From positions 305,093 through 369,092 of the forward strand of contig NZ_JAJNCT010000021.1 of assembly GCF_021026195.1 (NCBI RefSeq): 64,000 nt of DNA, given 5' to 3'. How positions within the stretch are numbered: the stretch's first letter is position 1; the number at the start of each line of letters is the position of its first letter. Made by a program: the position numbers and the translations under genes. Positions 25,279-34,258 of this stretch are shown here, piece by piece. Origin of the DNA: Comamonas koreensis. Lineage in GTDB: Bacteria > Pseudomonadota > Gammaproteobacteria > Burkholderiales > Burkholderiaceae_C. Below the pieces are notes generated by a model. That model did not search any database. It was not told the DNA's origin and was given only the letters and a program-made list of their open reading frames with translations.

Positions 25279-27327
25279 TTAGGCGGTCGCGTTCAGCTCC
25301 TGGCTGATGGCCTCGATCTGCTCGGACAGCTCCAGCCAGCGCTCTTCCAACTGCTCGATCTCACCATTGACGGCGCTCAGTTGCTTGCCGGCTTCGACGA
25401 TGTCGGCACCGGACAGACCTGGGGTTGCCAGCTTGGTCTCCAGCGCATCGCGCTGGGTGTTGAGCTGGGGCAGCTTCTTGTCGATCTGTTCCAGCTCTTT
25501 CTTGAAGGGCTTGGTCTTGTCGGCCAGTTGCTGGCGGGCCAGCGCTGCCAGGCGGCGCGCCTCCTTGGGGTCGCCCACGGGCTCGGCCTTGGCGGGCGCA
25601 GGCGCAGGGGCTGGCGCGGGTGCCGCAACCGGTGCCGCGACGGGCGCGGCCACAGGGGCGGGCGCTGCATCCTTGCTGCGCGATTGCATATCGGCCTGGC
25701 GGGCTTCTTCGCGCAGGCGCTTGGATTCGTCCAGCAGGTAGCGCTGGTAGTCGTCCAGGTCGCCATCGAAGGGGCCGACCTGGCCACGGCCGACCATCCA
25801 GAAGTCTTCGCAGACGGCGCGCAGCAGATGGCGGTCATGGCTGACCAGCATCACGGTGCCGTCAAAGTCGTTCAGGGCCATCGCCAGCGCTTCGCGGGTG
25901 GCCAGGTCCAAGTGGTTGGTGGGCTCGTCGAGCAGCAGCAGGTTGGGGCGCTGCCAGACGATCATCGCCAGCACCAGGCGCGCTTTTTCGCCACCGCTCA
26001 TGCTGCCCACGGCCTGCTTGACCATGTCGCCGCTGAAATTGAAGGTGCCGAGGAAGTTGCGCAGGTCCTGCTCGCGCGCGCTGTTGCCTTCGCTGCCAAT
26101 TTCCTTGGCCAGGCGGATCATGTGCTCCATCGGGTTCTCGCTGGGGCGCAGCACGTCCAGCTCCTGCTGGGCAAAGTAGCCGATGTTGAGGCCCTTGCCC
26201 TCGGTCACGGTGCCGGCCAGGGCCTTCATCTCGCGGGCAATGGTCTTGACCAGGGTCGATTTACCCTGGCCGTTGGCGCCCAGAATACCAATGCGCTGGC
26301 CTGCCAGCACCGAGCGGTTGACGCCCTGCAAGATGGTGGTCTGCTTGCCGTCTTCGTCCTCGTAGCCAAAGGCGGCATCGGTGATGGCCAGCATCGGGTT
26401 GGGCAGGTTGGCCGGCTCCTTGAACTCGAAGGTGAACTCGGCCTCGGCCAGCACCGGTGCAATCTTCTCCATGCGGTCGAGCTGCTTGACCCGACTTTGC
26501 GCCTGCTTGGCCTTGCTGGCCTTGGCCTTGAAGCGGTCAATGAACTTCTGCAGATGCGCCATCTTCTCTTGCTGCTTGGCAAAGCTGGCCTGTTGCAGCT
26601 CCAGCTGCTGGGCACGCAGCTCTTCAAAGCGGCTGTAGTTGCCGCCGTAGCGCGTCAGCTGCCCACCCTGGATCTGCAACGTGACATTGGTGATCGCATC
26701 GAGAAACTCGCGGTCGTGACTGATGGTAATCAGGGTGCCGGGGTAGCGCTTGAGCCAGGCTTCGAGCCAGACGAGGGCGTCCAGGTCCAAGTGGTTGGTT
26801 GGCTCGTCGAGCAGCAGCAGATCGCTGGGGCACATCAGCGCGCGGGCCAGTTGCAGGCGCATGCGCCAACCGCCCGAGAAGCTGTTGACCGGGTGTTCCA
26901 GCTCCTGCACTTTGAAGCCCAGGCCCAGGATCAGCGCCTGCGCGCGGGGCACGGCATCGTGGGCACCGGCATCGGCCAGGTCGGCATAGGCCTGGGCCAG
27001 AGCCATGCCGTCACCAGATGCTTCAGCAGCCTCCAGCTGGGCCTGCACTTCCACCAGACGGGTATCGCCTTCCAGCACGAACTGGGTGGCAGATTCCTCG
27101 GTTTCGGGCATGTGCTGGGCTACCTGGCCCATGCGCCACTGGGCGGGGATGTGGAAATCGCCACCGTCTTCCGTCAGCGAGCCGTTGAGCAGCGCAAACA
27201 ACGTGGACTTGCCGGCGCCGTTGCGGCCGACCAGGCCCACCGATTCGCCGGGGTTGATGGTGGTGGTGACGCCGTCAAGCAGCACTTTGGTGCCGCGGCG
27301 CAGGGTGATATTTTTCAGCGTAATCAT
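25279..27327 (-). CDS. ABC-F family ATPase (YheS-like)
   Basis: A 682-residue cytoplasmic tandem ABC protein without membrane segments. The two nucleotide domains have Walker A GRNGAGKST and GANGQGKST, signatures FSGGWRMRL and MSGGEKARL, and two LLLLDEPTNHLDL boxes. Between them lies the charged P-site tRNA-interaction linker (FAKQQEKMAHLQKFIDRFKA). ABC-F proteins act on ribosomes, relieving stalling or regulating translation. The C-terminus continues through an Ala/Pro spacer with repeated PVAA units (about residues 555-585) into a coiled coil typical of YheS. No resistance-type arrangement is seen. Confidence 0.93.
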   Translation of the reverse strand: MITLKNITLRRGTKVLLDGVTTTINPGESVGLVGRNGAGKSTLFALLNGSLTEDGGDFHIPAQWRMGQVAQHMPETEESATQFVLEGDTRLVEVQAQLEAAEASGDGMALAQAYADLADAGAHDAVPRAQALILGLGFKVQELEHPVNSFSGGWRMRLQLARALMCPSDLLLLDEPTNHLDLDALVWLEAWLKRYPGTLITISHDREFLDAITNVTLQIQGGQLTRYGGNYSRFEELRAQQLELQQASFAKQQEKMAHLQKFIDRFKAKASKAKQAQSRVKQLDRMEKIAPVLAEAEFTFEFKEPANLPNPMLAITDAAFGYEDEDGKQTTILQGVNRSVLAGQRIGILGANGQGKSTLVKTIAREMKALAGTVTEGKGLNIGYFAQQELDVLRPSENPMEHMIRLAKEIGSEGNSAREQDLRNFLGTFNFSGDMVKQAVGSMSGGEKARLVLAMIVWQRPNLLLLDEPTNHLDLATREALAMALNDFDGTVMLVSHDRHLLRAVCEDFWMVGRGQVGPFDGDLDDYQRYLLDESKRLREEARQADMQSRSKDAAPAPVAAPVAAPVAAPAPAPAPAPAKAEPVGDPKEARRLAALARQQLADKTKPFKKELEQIDKKLPQLNTQRDALETKLATPGLSGADIVEAGKQLSAVNGEIEQLEERWLELSEQIEAISQELNATA

Positions 27328-27568
27328 GAATGGCTCCGATTATCGCCGCCCTGGGCTTGGCCCAGGGGCTTGGAGGGCATAGCCGTTGGTGGGCCGGCCA
27401 TGGCACTGGCGCCTGCCATGTGCGTGTAGGCCGGTGCCTCGAACGGGTGTCAGTAGAGACGGGAGTAGGAATCAGTCACATGCTCAGGCTATCCAAGCGG
27501 CTGCAGCAGGGCCATACTGCCATGTGCAAACGCCATATTTCAGCGATGGCAACCACAAGGACAGTGCT

Positions 27569-28447
27569 ATGACAACAGCCTCTGAAATACATGGACGGTC
27601 CGCCGAGGGCCACCAGGATGCAGGAGAGGCGGTTTCCGCCCGGCACCACTGGCGGCTGGCCGACATTGACTATGCGCATATCGACCATGCTGCGGTCGCG
27701 CAGGACGAGGACATGTTCTACCTGCTGATGAGCGCCTCCTTTGTCGAGACCGGCTCGGACACCTATGCGGCCAACCTGGGCGCGCACTATGCGCGTTACC
27801 CGGACATCCAGCAGTGGCTGGAAGACCGCTGGGAGCATGAAGAACTGCAGCATGGCGAATCGCTGCGGCGCTATGTAGAGACCGTGTGGCCCAGTTTTGA
27901 CTGGCAAAAAGCCTATGACAGCTTTTTTGCCGAGTATTCACTGCTGTGCACGCAGGAAGCGTTGCTGGAGGATCCGCGCCTGGAGATGGTGGCACGCTGC
28001 GTGGTGGAGACCGGCACCACCGCCTACTACCATACGCTGCGCGCGCTCAGCAACGAGCCGGTGCTCACGGGGCTGCTGGGCCATATCCGCAATGACGAGG
28101 TCGGGCACTTCAAGCATTTCCTGGCCTACTTCAAAAGCCTGCAGGCCCAAGAGCCGGTAGGCCGGTTGCGCATTGCCCAGGCGCTGTACAGCCGTCTGAA
28201 GGAATTGCGCGAAAGCGACTCGGATGTCGCGCTGCGCCATGTGTATGCCCACAAGGGCGAGCTATTCAGCGACCGGCAACGCAGCTTCGATGCGGTGGCC
28301 CAGCGCATCTACCACCTGATCAGCACCGGCCTGCCGGCCCAGCTGGCGGTGCAGATGCTGCTCAAGCCCATGCTGCTGCCGCCCAAGCTGGAATCGTGCC
28401 TGCACCGGCCGATCAGCCGGCTGGCCTGCCGAATGCTGGCTTACTGA
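27569..28447 (+). CDS. Ferritin-like diiron protein
   Basis: A 292-residue four-helix-bundle protein. Candidate diiron ligands are spaced as in ferritin-like oxidases: E60 (ASFVETGSDTY), E92-x-x-H95 (EHEELQHG), E147 (VVETGTTAYYH) and E177-x-x-H180 (NDEVGHFKHF). The EExxH-type repeats in two helix pairs are strong evidence for two-iron binding. Substrate unknown; it could be an N-oxygenase, desaturase-like or storage-type protein. I start at ATG 27569 with AAGGA eight bases before. It converges on prmB. Confidence 0.8.
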   Translation: MTTASEIHGRSAEGHQDAGEAVSARHHWRLADIDYAHIDHAAVAQDEDMFYLLMSASFVETGSDTYAANLGAHYARYPDIQQWLEDRWEHEELQHGESLRRYVETVWPSFDWQKAYDSFFAEYSLLCTQEALLEDPRLEMVARCVVETGTTAYYHTLRALSNEPVLTGLLGHIRNDEVGHFKHFLAYFKSLQAQEPVGRLRIAQALYSRLKELRESDSDVALRHVYAHKGELFSDRQRSFDAVAQRIYHLISTGLPAQLAVQMLLKPMLLPPKLESCLHRPISRLACRMLAY

Positions 28448-28477
28448 GCCAGAACAGGGTTCGCTTAGAACAGGTTC

Positions 28478-29389
28478 TTAAAGCTGCGTGGGTTGCTCTT
28501 GCGACCAGTGCATCAGCGCTTCACGCGTCAGCAGCAGCACCTGGTCGTCGCCGGCGCTGGTGTCCATCCAGAACACCGGCAGGCCGGGGAAGGCGGCCTC
28601 GAAGTAGGCGCGCTCATTGCCAATCTCCAGCACCAGCACACCGTCCTCATTCAGGCGCTGGGGCAGCTCCAGAATCAGGCCACGCACAAAGTCCATACCA
28701 TCCTCGCCACCGGCCAGGGCCAGCACAGGCTCGGCCTGGTATTCCAGCGGCAGGCTGGCCATGCTCTGGGCATTGACATAGGGCGGGTTGCAGAGGATCA
28801 GGTCCCAGGGGCCGCGTGCGTTGGCCATGCCGTCCGACTGCACCAGTTGCACACGCTCCTGCAGGCCATGCTGGTCCACGTTGATGCGGGCCACGGCCAG
28901 CGCATCGGCCGACAGATCGGCACCGGTGACCTGCACATCCGGGTAGGCCATGGCGGCCAGGCAGGCCAGGCTGCCATTGCCGGTGCACAGATCCAGCACC
29001 TGGCGGGTCTTGTCGCTCAGCCAGTCGTCAATGCTGCCATCGGCCAGCAGCTCGGCGATCAGGCTGCGCGGCACGATCGAGCGTTCGTCGATGTAGAAGG
29101 GCACGCCTTGTAGCCAGGCCTGCTGGGTCAGGTAGGCAGCGGGCTTGCGGCTGCGGATGCGCACGGCCACCAGTTCTTCCAGCTTCAGGCGCTGTTCATC
29201 GCTGACGGCCCGGTTCGCCACCGATTCGGCGCCATCCGGGCTGGTGTCGCTGTCCACTGGCATGCCCAGCGACCAGAGCACCAGCCAGCTGGCTTCGTCT
29301 TCCGCATTGGTGGTGCCATGGCCAAAATGCACGCCAGCAGTGCGCAGGGCAGCTGCGCTGTCATCAATCAGGGTGCGGATGGTGGTCAT
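28478..29389 (-). CDS. prmB: 50S ribosomal protein uL3 glutamine N5-methyltransferase
   Basis: A 303-residue SAM-dependent methyltransferase of the HemK/PrmB type. The SAM motif VLDLCTGNGSLACLAA and the substrate motif NPPYVN (catalytic NPPY) are present. PrmB-specific features include the N-terminal helical domain with PAAYLTQQAWLQGVPFYIDE and RSLIAELL. It modifies a glutamine of ribosomal protein L3. It lies 98 bases downstream of dapE on the same strand and closes the dap block. Confidence 0.93.
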   Translation of the reverse strand: MTTIRTLIDDSAAALRTAGVHFGHGTTNAEDEASWLVLWSLGMPVDSDTSPDGAESVANRAVSDEQRLKLEELVAVRIRSRKPAAYLTQQAWLQGVPFYIDERSIVPRSLIAELLADGSIDDWLSDKTRQVLDLCTGNGSLACLAAMAYPDVQVTGADLSADALAVARINVDQHGLQERVQLVQSDGMANARGPWDLILCNPPYVNAQSMASLPLEYQAEPVLALAGGEDGMDFVRGLILELPQRLNEDGVLVLEIGNERAYFEAAFPGLPVFWMDTSAGDDQVLLLTREALMHWSQEQPTQL

Positions 29390-29487
29390 GGCTCAACTCG
29401 GGCAAAAATCAAAGACCGCCATTGTAGGCTTGATGGCAGCCGCAAGGCGCCAGGCTGGGCTGGTGCCAGGGCTATCCGGGTGCTGGA

Positions 29488-30636
29488 TTAGCGTGCCAGG
29501 TTTTCCAGAATGCGGCGGTAGATGTTCTTCAGCGGCTCGATATCGGCCACGGCTACGCACTCGTCAATCTTGTGGATGGTGGCGTTCGACGGGCCGATCT
29601 CGATGACTTCCGGGCAGATGTCGGCGACAAAGCGGCCATCGCTGGTGCCGCCCGTGGTCGAGAGGGCAGTTTCCAGACCTACCTCGTCGCGGATGGCTTG
29701 CTGCACGGCGGTCACCAGCACACCGGGCGTGGTCAGAAAGGGCTTGCCGCCCAGGGTCCACTTCAGGTCGTACTCGAGCGCATGGCGCTCCAGGGTGGAT
29801 TTGACGCGGGCCTTGAGACTCTCGGCCGTCGATTCGGTGCTGAAACGGAAGTTGAAATCCACCACCATCTGGCCCGGGATCACATTGCCTGCGCCCGTGC
29901 CCGCATGGATATTGCTCATCTGGAAGCTGGTGGGCGGGAAGAAGGCATTGCCTTCGTCCCAGACGGTGCTAGCCAGCTCGCCCAGAGCGCCCAGGCCCTG
30001 GTGGATGGGGTTGCGGGCCAGCTGCGGGTAGGCGATATGGCCTTGTACGCCATGGATGGTGAGCTTGCCGGTGAGGCTGCCGCGACGGCCGTTTTTGACC
30101 ATGTCGCCGAGCTTTTGCACCGCAGTGGGTTCGCCCACCAGGCAGTAGTCCAGCACCTGGCCGCGCTGGCGCAGCTGCTCGACGACGACCGCCGTGCCGT
30201 CCACGCTCGGGCCTTCTTCGTCACTGGTCAGCAGCAGCGCAATATCCAGCGGGGCCGCGGCGTTCTGGGCGACAAACTCTTCGGCGGCCACGACAAAGGC
30301 GGCGATCGAGGTCTTCATGTCGCTGGCGCCACGGCCATAGAGCTTGCCATCGCGGTGCGAGGGGGTGAAGGGGTGCGAGTTCCACTGCTCCAGCGGGCCG
30401 GTGGGCACCACATCGGTGTGGCCGACAAAGACCACGGTCTTGGCACCGGCCACGCCGCTGCGGCGCAGCGCCCAGAGATTGCTCACCCGAAAGCTGTCGG
30501 GGCCGCTGTCCATGCGCTCGCAGGCAAAACCCAGTGGCTGGAGCAGGTCGGAAATCATTTCCAGACAGCCTTCGTCGTTGGGCGTCACGGAGGGACGGGC
30601 GATCAGTTGCTCGGTCAGTTGCAGGGTGCGGGACAT
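29488..30636 (-). CDS. dapE: Succinyl-diaminopimelate desuccinylase
   Basis: A 382-residue M20-family zinc enzyme that removes succinate from N-succinyl-LL-diaminopimelate in lysine and peptidoglycan synthesis. The metal-binding H73 and D75 in VGHTDVVP, the bridging region [10 protein letters not shown] and the catalytic Glu in [11 protein letters not shown] are intact. Length matches the family (about 375-385). It follows the pilus ATPase gene by 104 bases, with a hairpin between them. Confidence 0.96.
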   Translation of the reverse strand: MSRTLQLTEQLIARPSVTPNDEGCLEMISDLLQPLGFACERMDSGPDSFRVSNLWALRRSGVAGAKTVVFVGHTDVVPTGPLEQWNSHPFTPSHRDGKLYGRGASDMKTSIAAFVVAAEEFVAQNAAAPLDIALLLTSDEEGPSVDGTAVVVEQLRQRGQVLDYCLVGEPTAVQKLGDMVKNGRRGSLTGKLTIHGVQGHIAYPQLARNPIHQGLGALGELASTVWDEGNAFFPPTSFQMSNIHAGTGAGNVIPGQMVVDFNFRFSTESTAESLKARVKSTLERHALEYDLKWTLGGKPFLTTPGVLVTAVQQAIRDEVGLETALSTTGGTSDGRFVADICPEVIEIGPSNATIHKIDECVAVADIEPLKNIYRRILENLAR

Positions 30637-30671
30637 GGCGTCTAATGGGTGGGGGCGGGGAGGTCAACAAC

Positions 30672-30693
30672 AATGCGGCCCGCAGGCCGCATT
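30672..30693 (-). terminator. Hairpin between the pilus ATPase gene and dapE
   Basis: AATGCGGCC (30672-30680) pairs perfectly with GGCCGCATT (30685-30693) around a four-base loop. On the minus strand it is followed by TTGTTGTTG rather than a clean T-run, so it may be a weak terminator or a processing hairpin that lowers dapE expression. Confidence 0.5.
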
Positions 30694-30740
30694 CAAGGCG
30701 TATTGCCACGGAGGCGTGGTGCGGGGCAACGGCCGCTATC

Positions 30741-31901
30741 TTACTCTTGGTTCACATCGAGCACGATTTCCGTGAACGAGGCCGCGTCGTCCAGCTCGGG
30801 CTTGGCGGCGACCTGGGCCTTGGCGGCATTCGCCGCCATCTGGAAGTCGTTCTGCAGGCGCCACATCAGGTTGGTTGGCGAGTCGGAATTGGCCAGGCCT
30901 TCCTCGCGGCTGATCTTGCCGCTGTGGATGAGCGCGGCCAGCGCGCCTTCAAAGGTGACCGAGCCTTCGGCCATGGACTTTTCCATCGCCTCGCGCACGG
31001 CCGAGAAGTTGCCCTGCTCGATCATCTCGCCCACCAGCTTGGTGTTCAGCATCACCTCGATGGCCGCCGTGCGCTTGCCGGTGACGGTCTTGACCAGGCG
31101 TTGCGACACGACGGCGCGCAGCGCCGATGCCAGGTCGCCCAGCATTGTGGGGCGCACTTCGACGGGGTAGAAGCTCAGGATCCGGTTGAGCGCGTGGTAG
31201 CTGTTGTTGCCGTGCAAGGTGGCCAGGCAGAGGTGGCCGGATTGGGCATAGGCAATCGCGGCCGACATGGTTTCGCGGTCGCGGATTTCGCCGATCATGA
31301 TCACATCGGGGGCCTGGCGCAACGCGTTCTTCAGCGCCGTCTGCAGCGATGCGGTATCGCTGCCCACTTCACGCTGGTTGATAATGGAGCGGCGGTTGGA
31401 GAACTGGTATTCGATGGGGTCTTCCACCGTCAGGATGTGGCCGCTTTGCTGGCCATTGCGGTGGTCGATCATCGCGGCCAGTGAGGTGCTCTTGCCCGAG
31501 CCAGTGGCACCGACAAACAGCACCAGGCCGCGGCGGGCCATGATGAGTTCCTGGAAGATCTCGGGCAGCTCCAGTTGCTCCAGGCTGGGGATGTCCTGCG
31601 GCACATAGCGGATGACCACCGCGCAGCTGCCGCGCTGGTGCATCGCGCTGACCCGGAAGCGGCCCACGCCTTCGAGCGGCACACCGATGTTGAGCTCACC
31701 GGTTTCGTCGAGCTCTTCGATGCGCTCGGGCGGCACGATCTCGGCCAGCAGAGTGCGCGGCGCATCCGGCGTCAGGGTCTGGTTGTTGAGGGGGATGCAC
31801 TCGCCCTGGATCTTGACCAGCGCGGGCGCATTGGCTGACAGATAGACATCCGAGGCTTTGTTGTCCGCCATCAGGCGCAAGATTCGCTCCATGGTTCCCA
31901 T
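30741..31901 (-). CDS. PilT/PilU-family type IV pilus ATPase
   Basis: A 386-residue secretion-type AAA ATPase. Walker A is GATGSGKS at 131-138, the Asp box is LTVEDPIEYQF, and the His box (SGHLCLATLHGN) and Walker B (DVIMIGEIRD) follow. These drive pilus retraction. The C-terminal EEGLANSDSPTNLMWRLQ resembles PilU more than PilT. It stands alone between dapD and dapE, without the usual pilT neighbour or YggS gene. The first ATG is used; a second, MERILRLM, lies three codons in. The biological reason for its place in the lysine cluster is not evident. Confidence 0.88.
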   Translation of the reverse strand: MGTMERILRLMADNKASDVYLSANAPALVKIQGECIPLNNQTLTPDAPRTLLAEIVPPERIEELDETGELNIGVPLEGVGRFRVSAMHQRGSCAVVIRYVPQDIPSLEQLELPEIFQELIMARRGLVLFVGATGSGKSTSLAAMIDHRNGQQSGHILTVEDPIEYQFSNRRSIINQREVGSDTASLQTALKNALRQAPDVIMIGEIRDRETMSAAIAYAQSGHLCLATLHGNNSYHALNRILSFYPVEVRPTMLGDLASALRAVVSQRLVKTVTGKRTAAIEVMLNTKLVGEMIEQGNFSAVREAMEKSMAEGSVTFEGALAALIHSGKISREEGLANSDSPTNLMWRLQNDFQMAANAAKAQVAAKPELDDAASFTEIVLDVNQE

Positions 31902-31929
31902 GTCAGTTCCCTCCAGTGATTTGTGCTTA

Positions 31930-31985
31930 GAACGTGTTTACGATCTCTACGCTGTCGCGGCGCGAGGAGATCGTAAATAAGTTCT
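31930..31985. repeat. Long inverted repeat upstream of the pilus ATPase gene
   Basis: TTTACGATCTC (31937-31947) and GAGATCGTAAA (31967-31977) are a perfect 11-bp inverted repeat around 19 bases. It continues outward to AGAAC (31930-31934) and GTTCT (31981-31985), so 16 of 19 positions pair. It lies in the 217-base gap between dapD and the ATPase gene, in the leader of the latter. Its symmetry suggests a dispersed palindromic element of REP type or a leader structure. Confidence 0.7.
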
Positions 31986-32063
31986 TGGATTGTAGGCTTA
32001 GCGAAGCGCTGAATAAACGATGTTGCGTCCTCACCGCAGCCGGACAGGGCGCAAAGCGGCGAC

Positions 32064-32097
32064 AAAAAAGCCCTGCAGCGCAAAGCTTGCAGGGCTT
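32064..32097 (-). terminator. Intrinsic terminator after dapD
   Basis: AAGCCCTGCA (32068-32077) and TGCAGGGCTT (32088-32097) form a perfect 10-bp stem; the A-run at 32064-32069 is the T-run on the minus strand. It should separate dapCD from the downstream pilus ATPase gene, so that gene probably has its own promoter. Confidence 0.88.
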
Positions 32098-32118
32098 GGG
32101 GATCGCCTAGGCGGCAGA

Positions 32119-32943
32119 TCAGTCGCGCAGCAGGTCGTTGATGCTGGTCTTGGCGCGGGTCTCGGGCGTCACTTGCTTGACGATCACCGCGCAGTACAGG
32201 CTGTGGCTGCCGTCCTTGGCGGGCATGGAGCCGCTGACCACGACCGAGCCCGAAGGCACGCGGCCGTAGCTGACTTCGCCGGTCATGCGGTTGTAGATCT
32301 TGGTGGACTGGCTGATGTACACGCCCATCGAGATGACCGAGTTTTCTTCAACAATCACGCCTTCGACGATTTCGGAGCGGGCGCCGATGAAGCAATTGTC
32401 TTCAATGATGGTGGGGTTGGCTTGCAGCGGTTCCAGCACGCCACCCAGGCCCACGCCACCCGACAGGTGAACGTTCTTGCCCACTTGTGCGCAGGAGCCC
32501 ACGGTGGCCCAGGTGTCGACCATGGTGCCTTCGCCCACATAGGCGCCGATGTTGACGTAGGAAGGCATCAGGATGGCGCCCTTGGCCACATAGCTGCCGC
32601 GGCGTGCCACTGCGGGCGGCACCACGCGCACGCCGGTGGCGGCGATATCGGCTTCCGACATGCCGGCGTACTTGGTCGGCACCTTGTCGTAGAAGTTCAG
32701 GTCGCCGGCCTGCACCAGCGCATTGTCCTTCAGGCGGAACGACAGCAGCACGGCCTTCTTGATCCACTGGTGCACGGTCCACTGGCCCACGCCTTCACGG
32801 GTGGCCACGCGCAGCTCGCCCTTGTCCAGGGCGTTGATCACATGGTCGACTGCATCGACGATTTCTTTGGGTGCCGAGGCAGGCGAGAGCGTCGTGCGGG
32901 CTTCCCAGGCGGATTCGATGATGGTTTGCAGTTGTTGCGTCAT
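32119..32943 (-). CDS. dapD: 2,3,4,5-tetrahydropyridine-2,6-dicarboxylate N-succinyltransferase
   Basis: A 274-residue trimeric left-handed beta-helix enzyme that succinylates tetrahydrodipicolinate. Hexapeptide repeats run through the middle ([59 protein letters not shown]). The N-terminal helical domain ends in KDNALVQAG, and the C-terminal [13 protein letters not shown] segment is family-specific. Its start is 3 bases after the dapC stop, so dapC-dapD are one transcription unit. Confidence 0.96.
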   Translation of the reverse strand: MTQQLQTIIESAWEARTTLSPASAPKEIVDAVDHVINALDKGELRVATREGVGQWTVHQWIKKAVLLSFRLKDNALVQAGDLNFYDKVPTKYAGMSEADIAATGVRVVPPAVARRGSYVAKGAILMPSYVNIGAYVGEGTMVDTWATVGSCAQVGKNVHLSGGVGLGGVLEPLQANPTIIEDNCFIGARSEIVEGVIVEENSVISMGVYISQSTKIYNRMTGEVSYGRVPSGSVVVSGSMPAKDGSHSLYCAVIVKQVTPETRAKTSINDLLRD

Positions 32944-32946
32944 GGT

Positions 32947-34155
32947 TTAGGCTTTTTTCCAGGATTGAATGAATTGGGCAATGCGCTGGGCGGCTTCCAG
33001 GCATTCGGCGGTCTGGGCGACCAGGGCCATGCGGATGCGGCCAGCGCCAGGATTGCTGCCATTGAAGTCACGGGCCAGATAGCTGCCTGGCAGAACCGTG
33101 ACATTGTATTGGGCATAGAGTTCGCGCGCGAACTCGGTGTCGGACAAGCCCATGTGCGCGGGCACGCCGGCCCAGAGGTAGAAGCTGGCGTCGGGCAGCT
33201 GTACGTCCATCACGGCCGACAACACGGGCGTGACTTCGGCAAACTTGCGGCGGTATTGCTCGCGGTTGTCTTCGACATGGCGCTCATCGCCCCAGGCTGC
33301 AATGCTGGCCGCCTGCACCGGCGGGCTCATCGCGCCGCCCTGGTAGGTGCGGTAGAGCGTGAAGGCCTTGATCAGCTCGGCATCACCGGCGACAAAACCG
33401 CTGCGCAGGCCCGGCACATTGCTGCGCTTGGACAGGCTGGTGAAGGACACCAGGCGGCGGAAATCGCTGCGGCCCAGCTGCGCCGCTGCCTGCATGCCGC
33501 CCAGTGGTGGCTCGTCGCGGAAGTAGATTTCGCTGTAGCACTCGTCCGAGGCAATGACAAAGCCATAGCGGTCGGACAGCTCAAACAGCTTCTTCCACTC
33601 GTCGAGTGGCATCACGGCGCCGGTGGGGTTGCCGGGCGAGCAGACAAAGATCAGCTGGGTGCGCTGCCAGATGTCCTCGGGCACGCTGGCCCAGTCCACC
33701 GCAAAGTTCTTGCTGGCGATGCTGGGCACGTAATAGGGCGTGGCGCCTGCAAGCAGGGCTGCGCCTTCGTAGATTTGGTAGAAGGGGTTGGGGCAGAGCA
33801 CGACCGGGTCGGGCTTGCTGCTGTCCACCACCGTTTGCGTGAAGGCAAACAGCGCCTCCCGGCTGCCATTGACCGGCAGGGTGTGCTTGTGCCCATCCAC
33901 CTGCAGGCCGTAGCGCGTGGACAGCCAGGCGGCAAAGGCCTCGCGCAATGCGGGCGTGCCAGCAGTGGCCGGGTAGACCGACAGGCCGGCCAGGTTGTCC
34001 GAGAGCGCTTGCTCAATGAAGGCGGGGGTGGGGTGGCGGGGCTCACCGATACCCAGGCTGATGGGCGACTTGTCTGCGGACGGTGTCACACCGGCAAACA
34101 ACTGGCGCAGGCGCTCAAACGGGTAGGGCTGCAGTTTCTGGAGCAAGGGGTTCAT
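32947..34155 (-). CDS. dapC: Succinyldiaminopimelate transaminase
   Basis: A 402-residue class I/II PLP aminotransferase for the DapC step, placed directly before dapD. The PLP lysine is in the SFTSLSKRSNVPGLRSGF segment (SLSKR), and the NPGNPTGA-like loop reads CSPGNPTGAVM. The C-terminal RIRMALV holds the carboxylate-binding Arg. Its N-terminus (MNPLLQKLQPYPFERLRQL) is characteristic of beta- and gammaproteobacterial DapC. It probably heads the dapCD operon. Confidence 0.94.
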   Translation of the reverse strand: MNPLLQKLQPYPFERLRQLFAGVTPSADKSPISLGIGEPRHPTPAFIEQALSDNLAGLSVYPATAGTPALREAFAAWLSTRYGLQVDGHKHTLPVNGSREALFAFTQTVVDSSKPDPVVLCPNPFYQIYEGAALLAGATPYYVPSIASKNFAVDWASVPEDIWQRTQLIFVCSPGNPTGAVMPLDEWKKLFELSDRYGFVIASDECYSEIYFRDEPPLGGMQAAAQLGRSDFRRLVSFTSLSKRSNVPGLRSGFVAGDAELIKAFTLYRTYQGGAMSPPVQAASIAAWGDERHVEDNREQYRRKFAEVTPVLSAVMDVQLPDASFYLWAGVPAHMGLSDTEFARELYAQYNVTVLPGSYLARDFNGSNPGAGRIRMALVAQTAECLEAAQRIAQFIQSWKKA

Positions 34156-34258
34156 AAGCCAGCCATTATGGTGCAGAGGCGCGCGTTTTTTTGCGCCGTT
34201 CTGTCATGCCCGGTAGGGACTTGGCGGACTTGGGCAGGCGCCCAGCGCCGTGCAGCCG

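Noticed and set aside
27413..27527. Direct repeat CTGCCATGTGC at 27413 and 27517
   Set aside because: An 11-base match 104 bases apart in GC-rich DNA is likely chance and is not aligned with any gene signal.
31902..32118. A small RNA gene between dapD and the pilus ATPase
   Set aside because: The gap contains a terminator for dapD and a long palindrome, but I see no promoter that would define an independent transcript.
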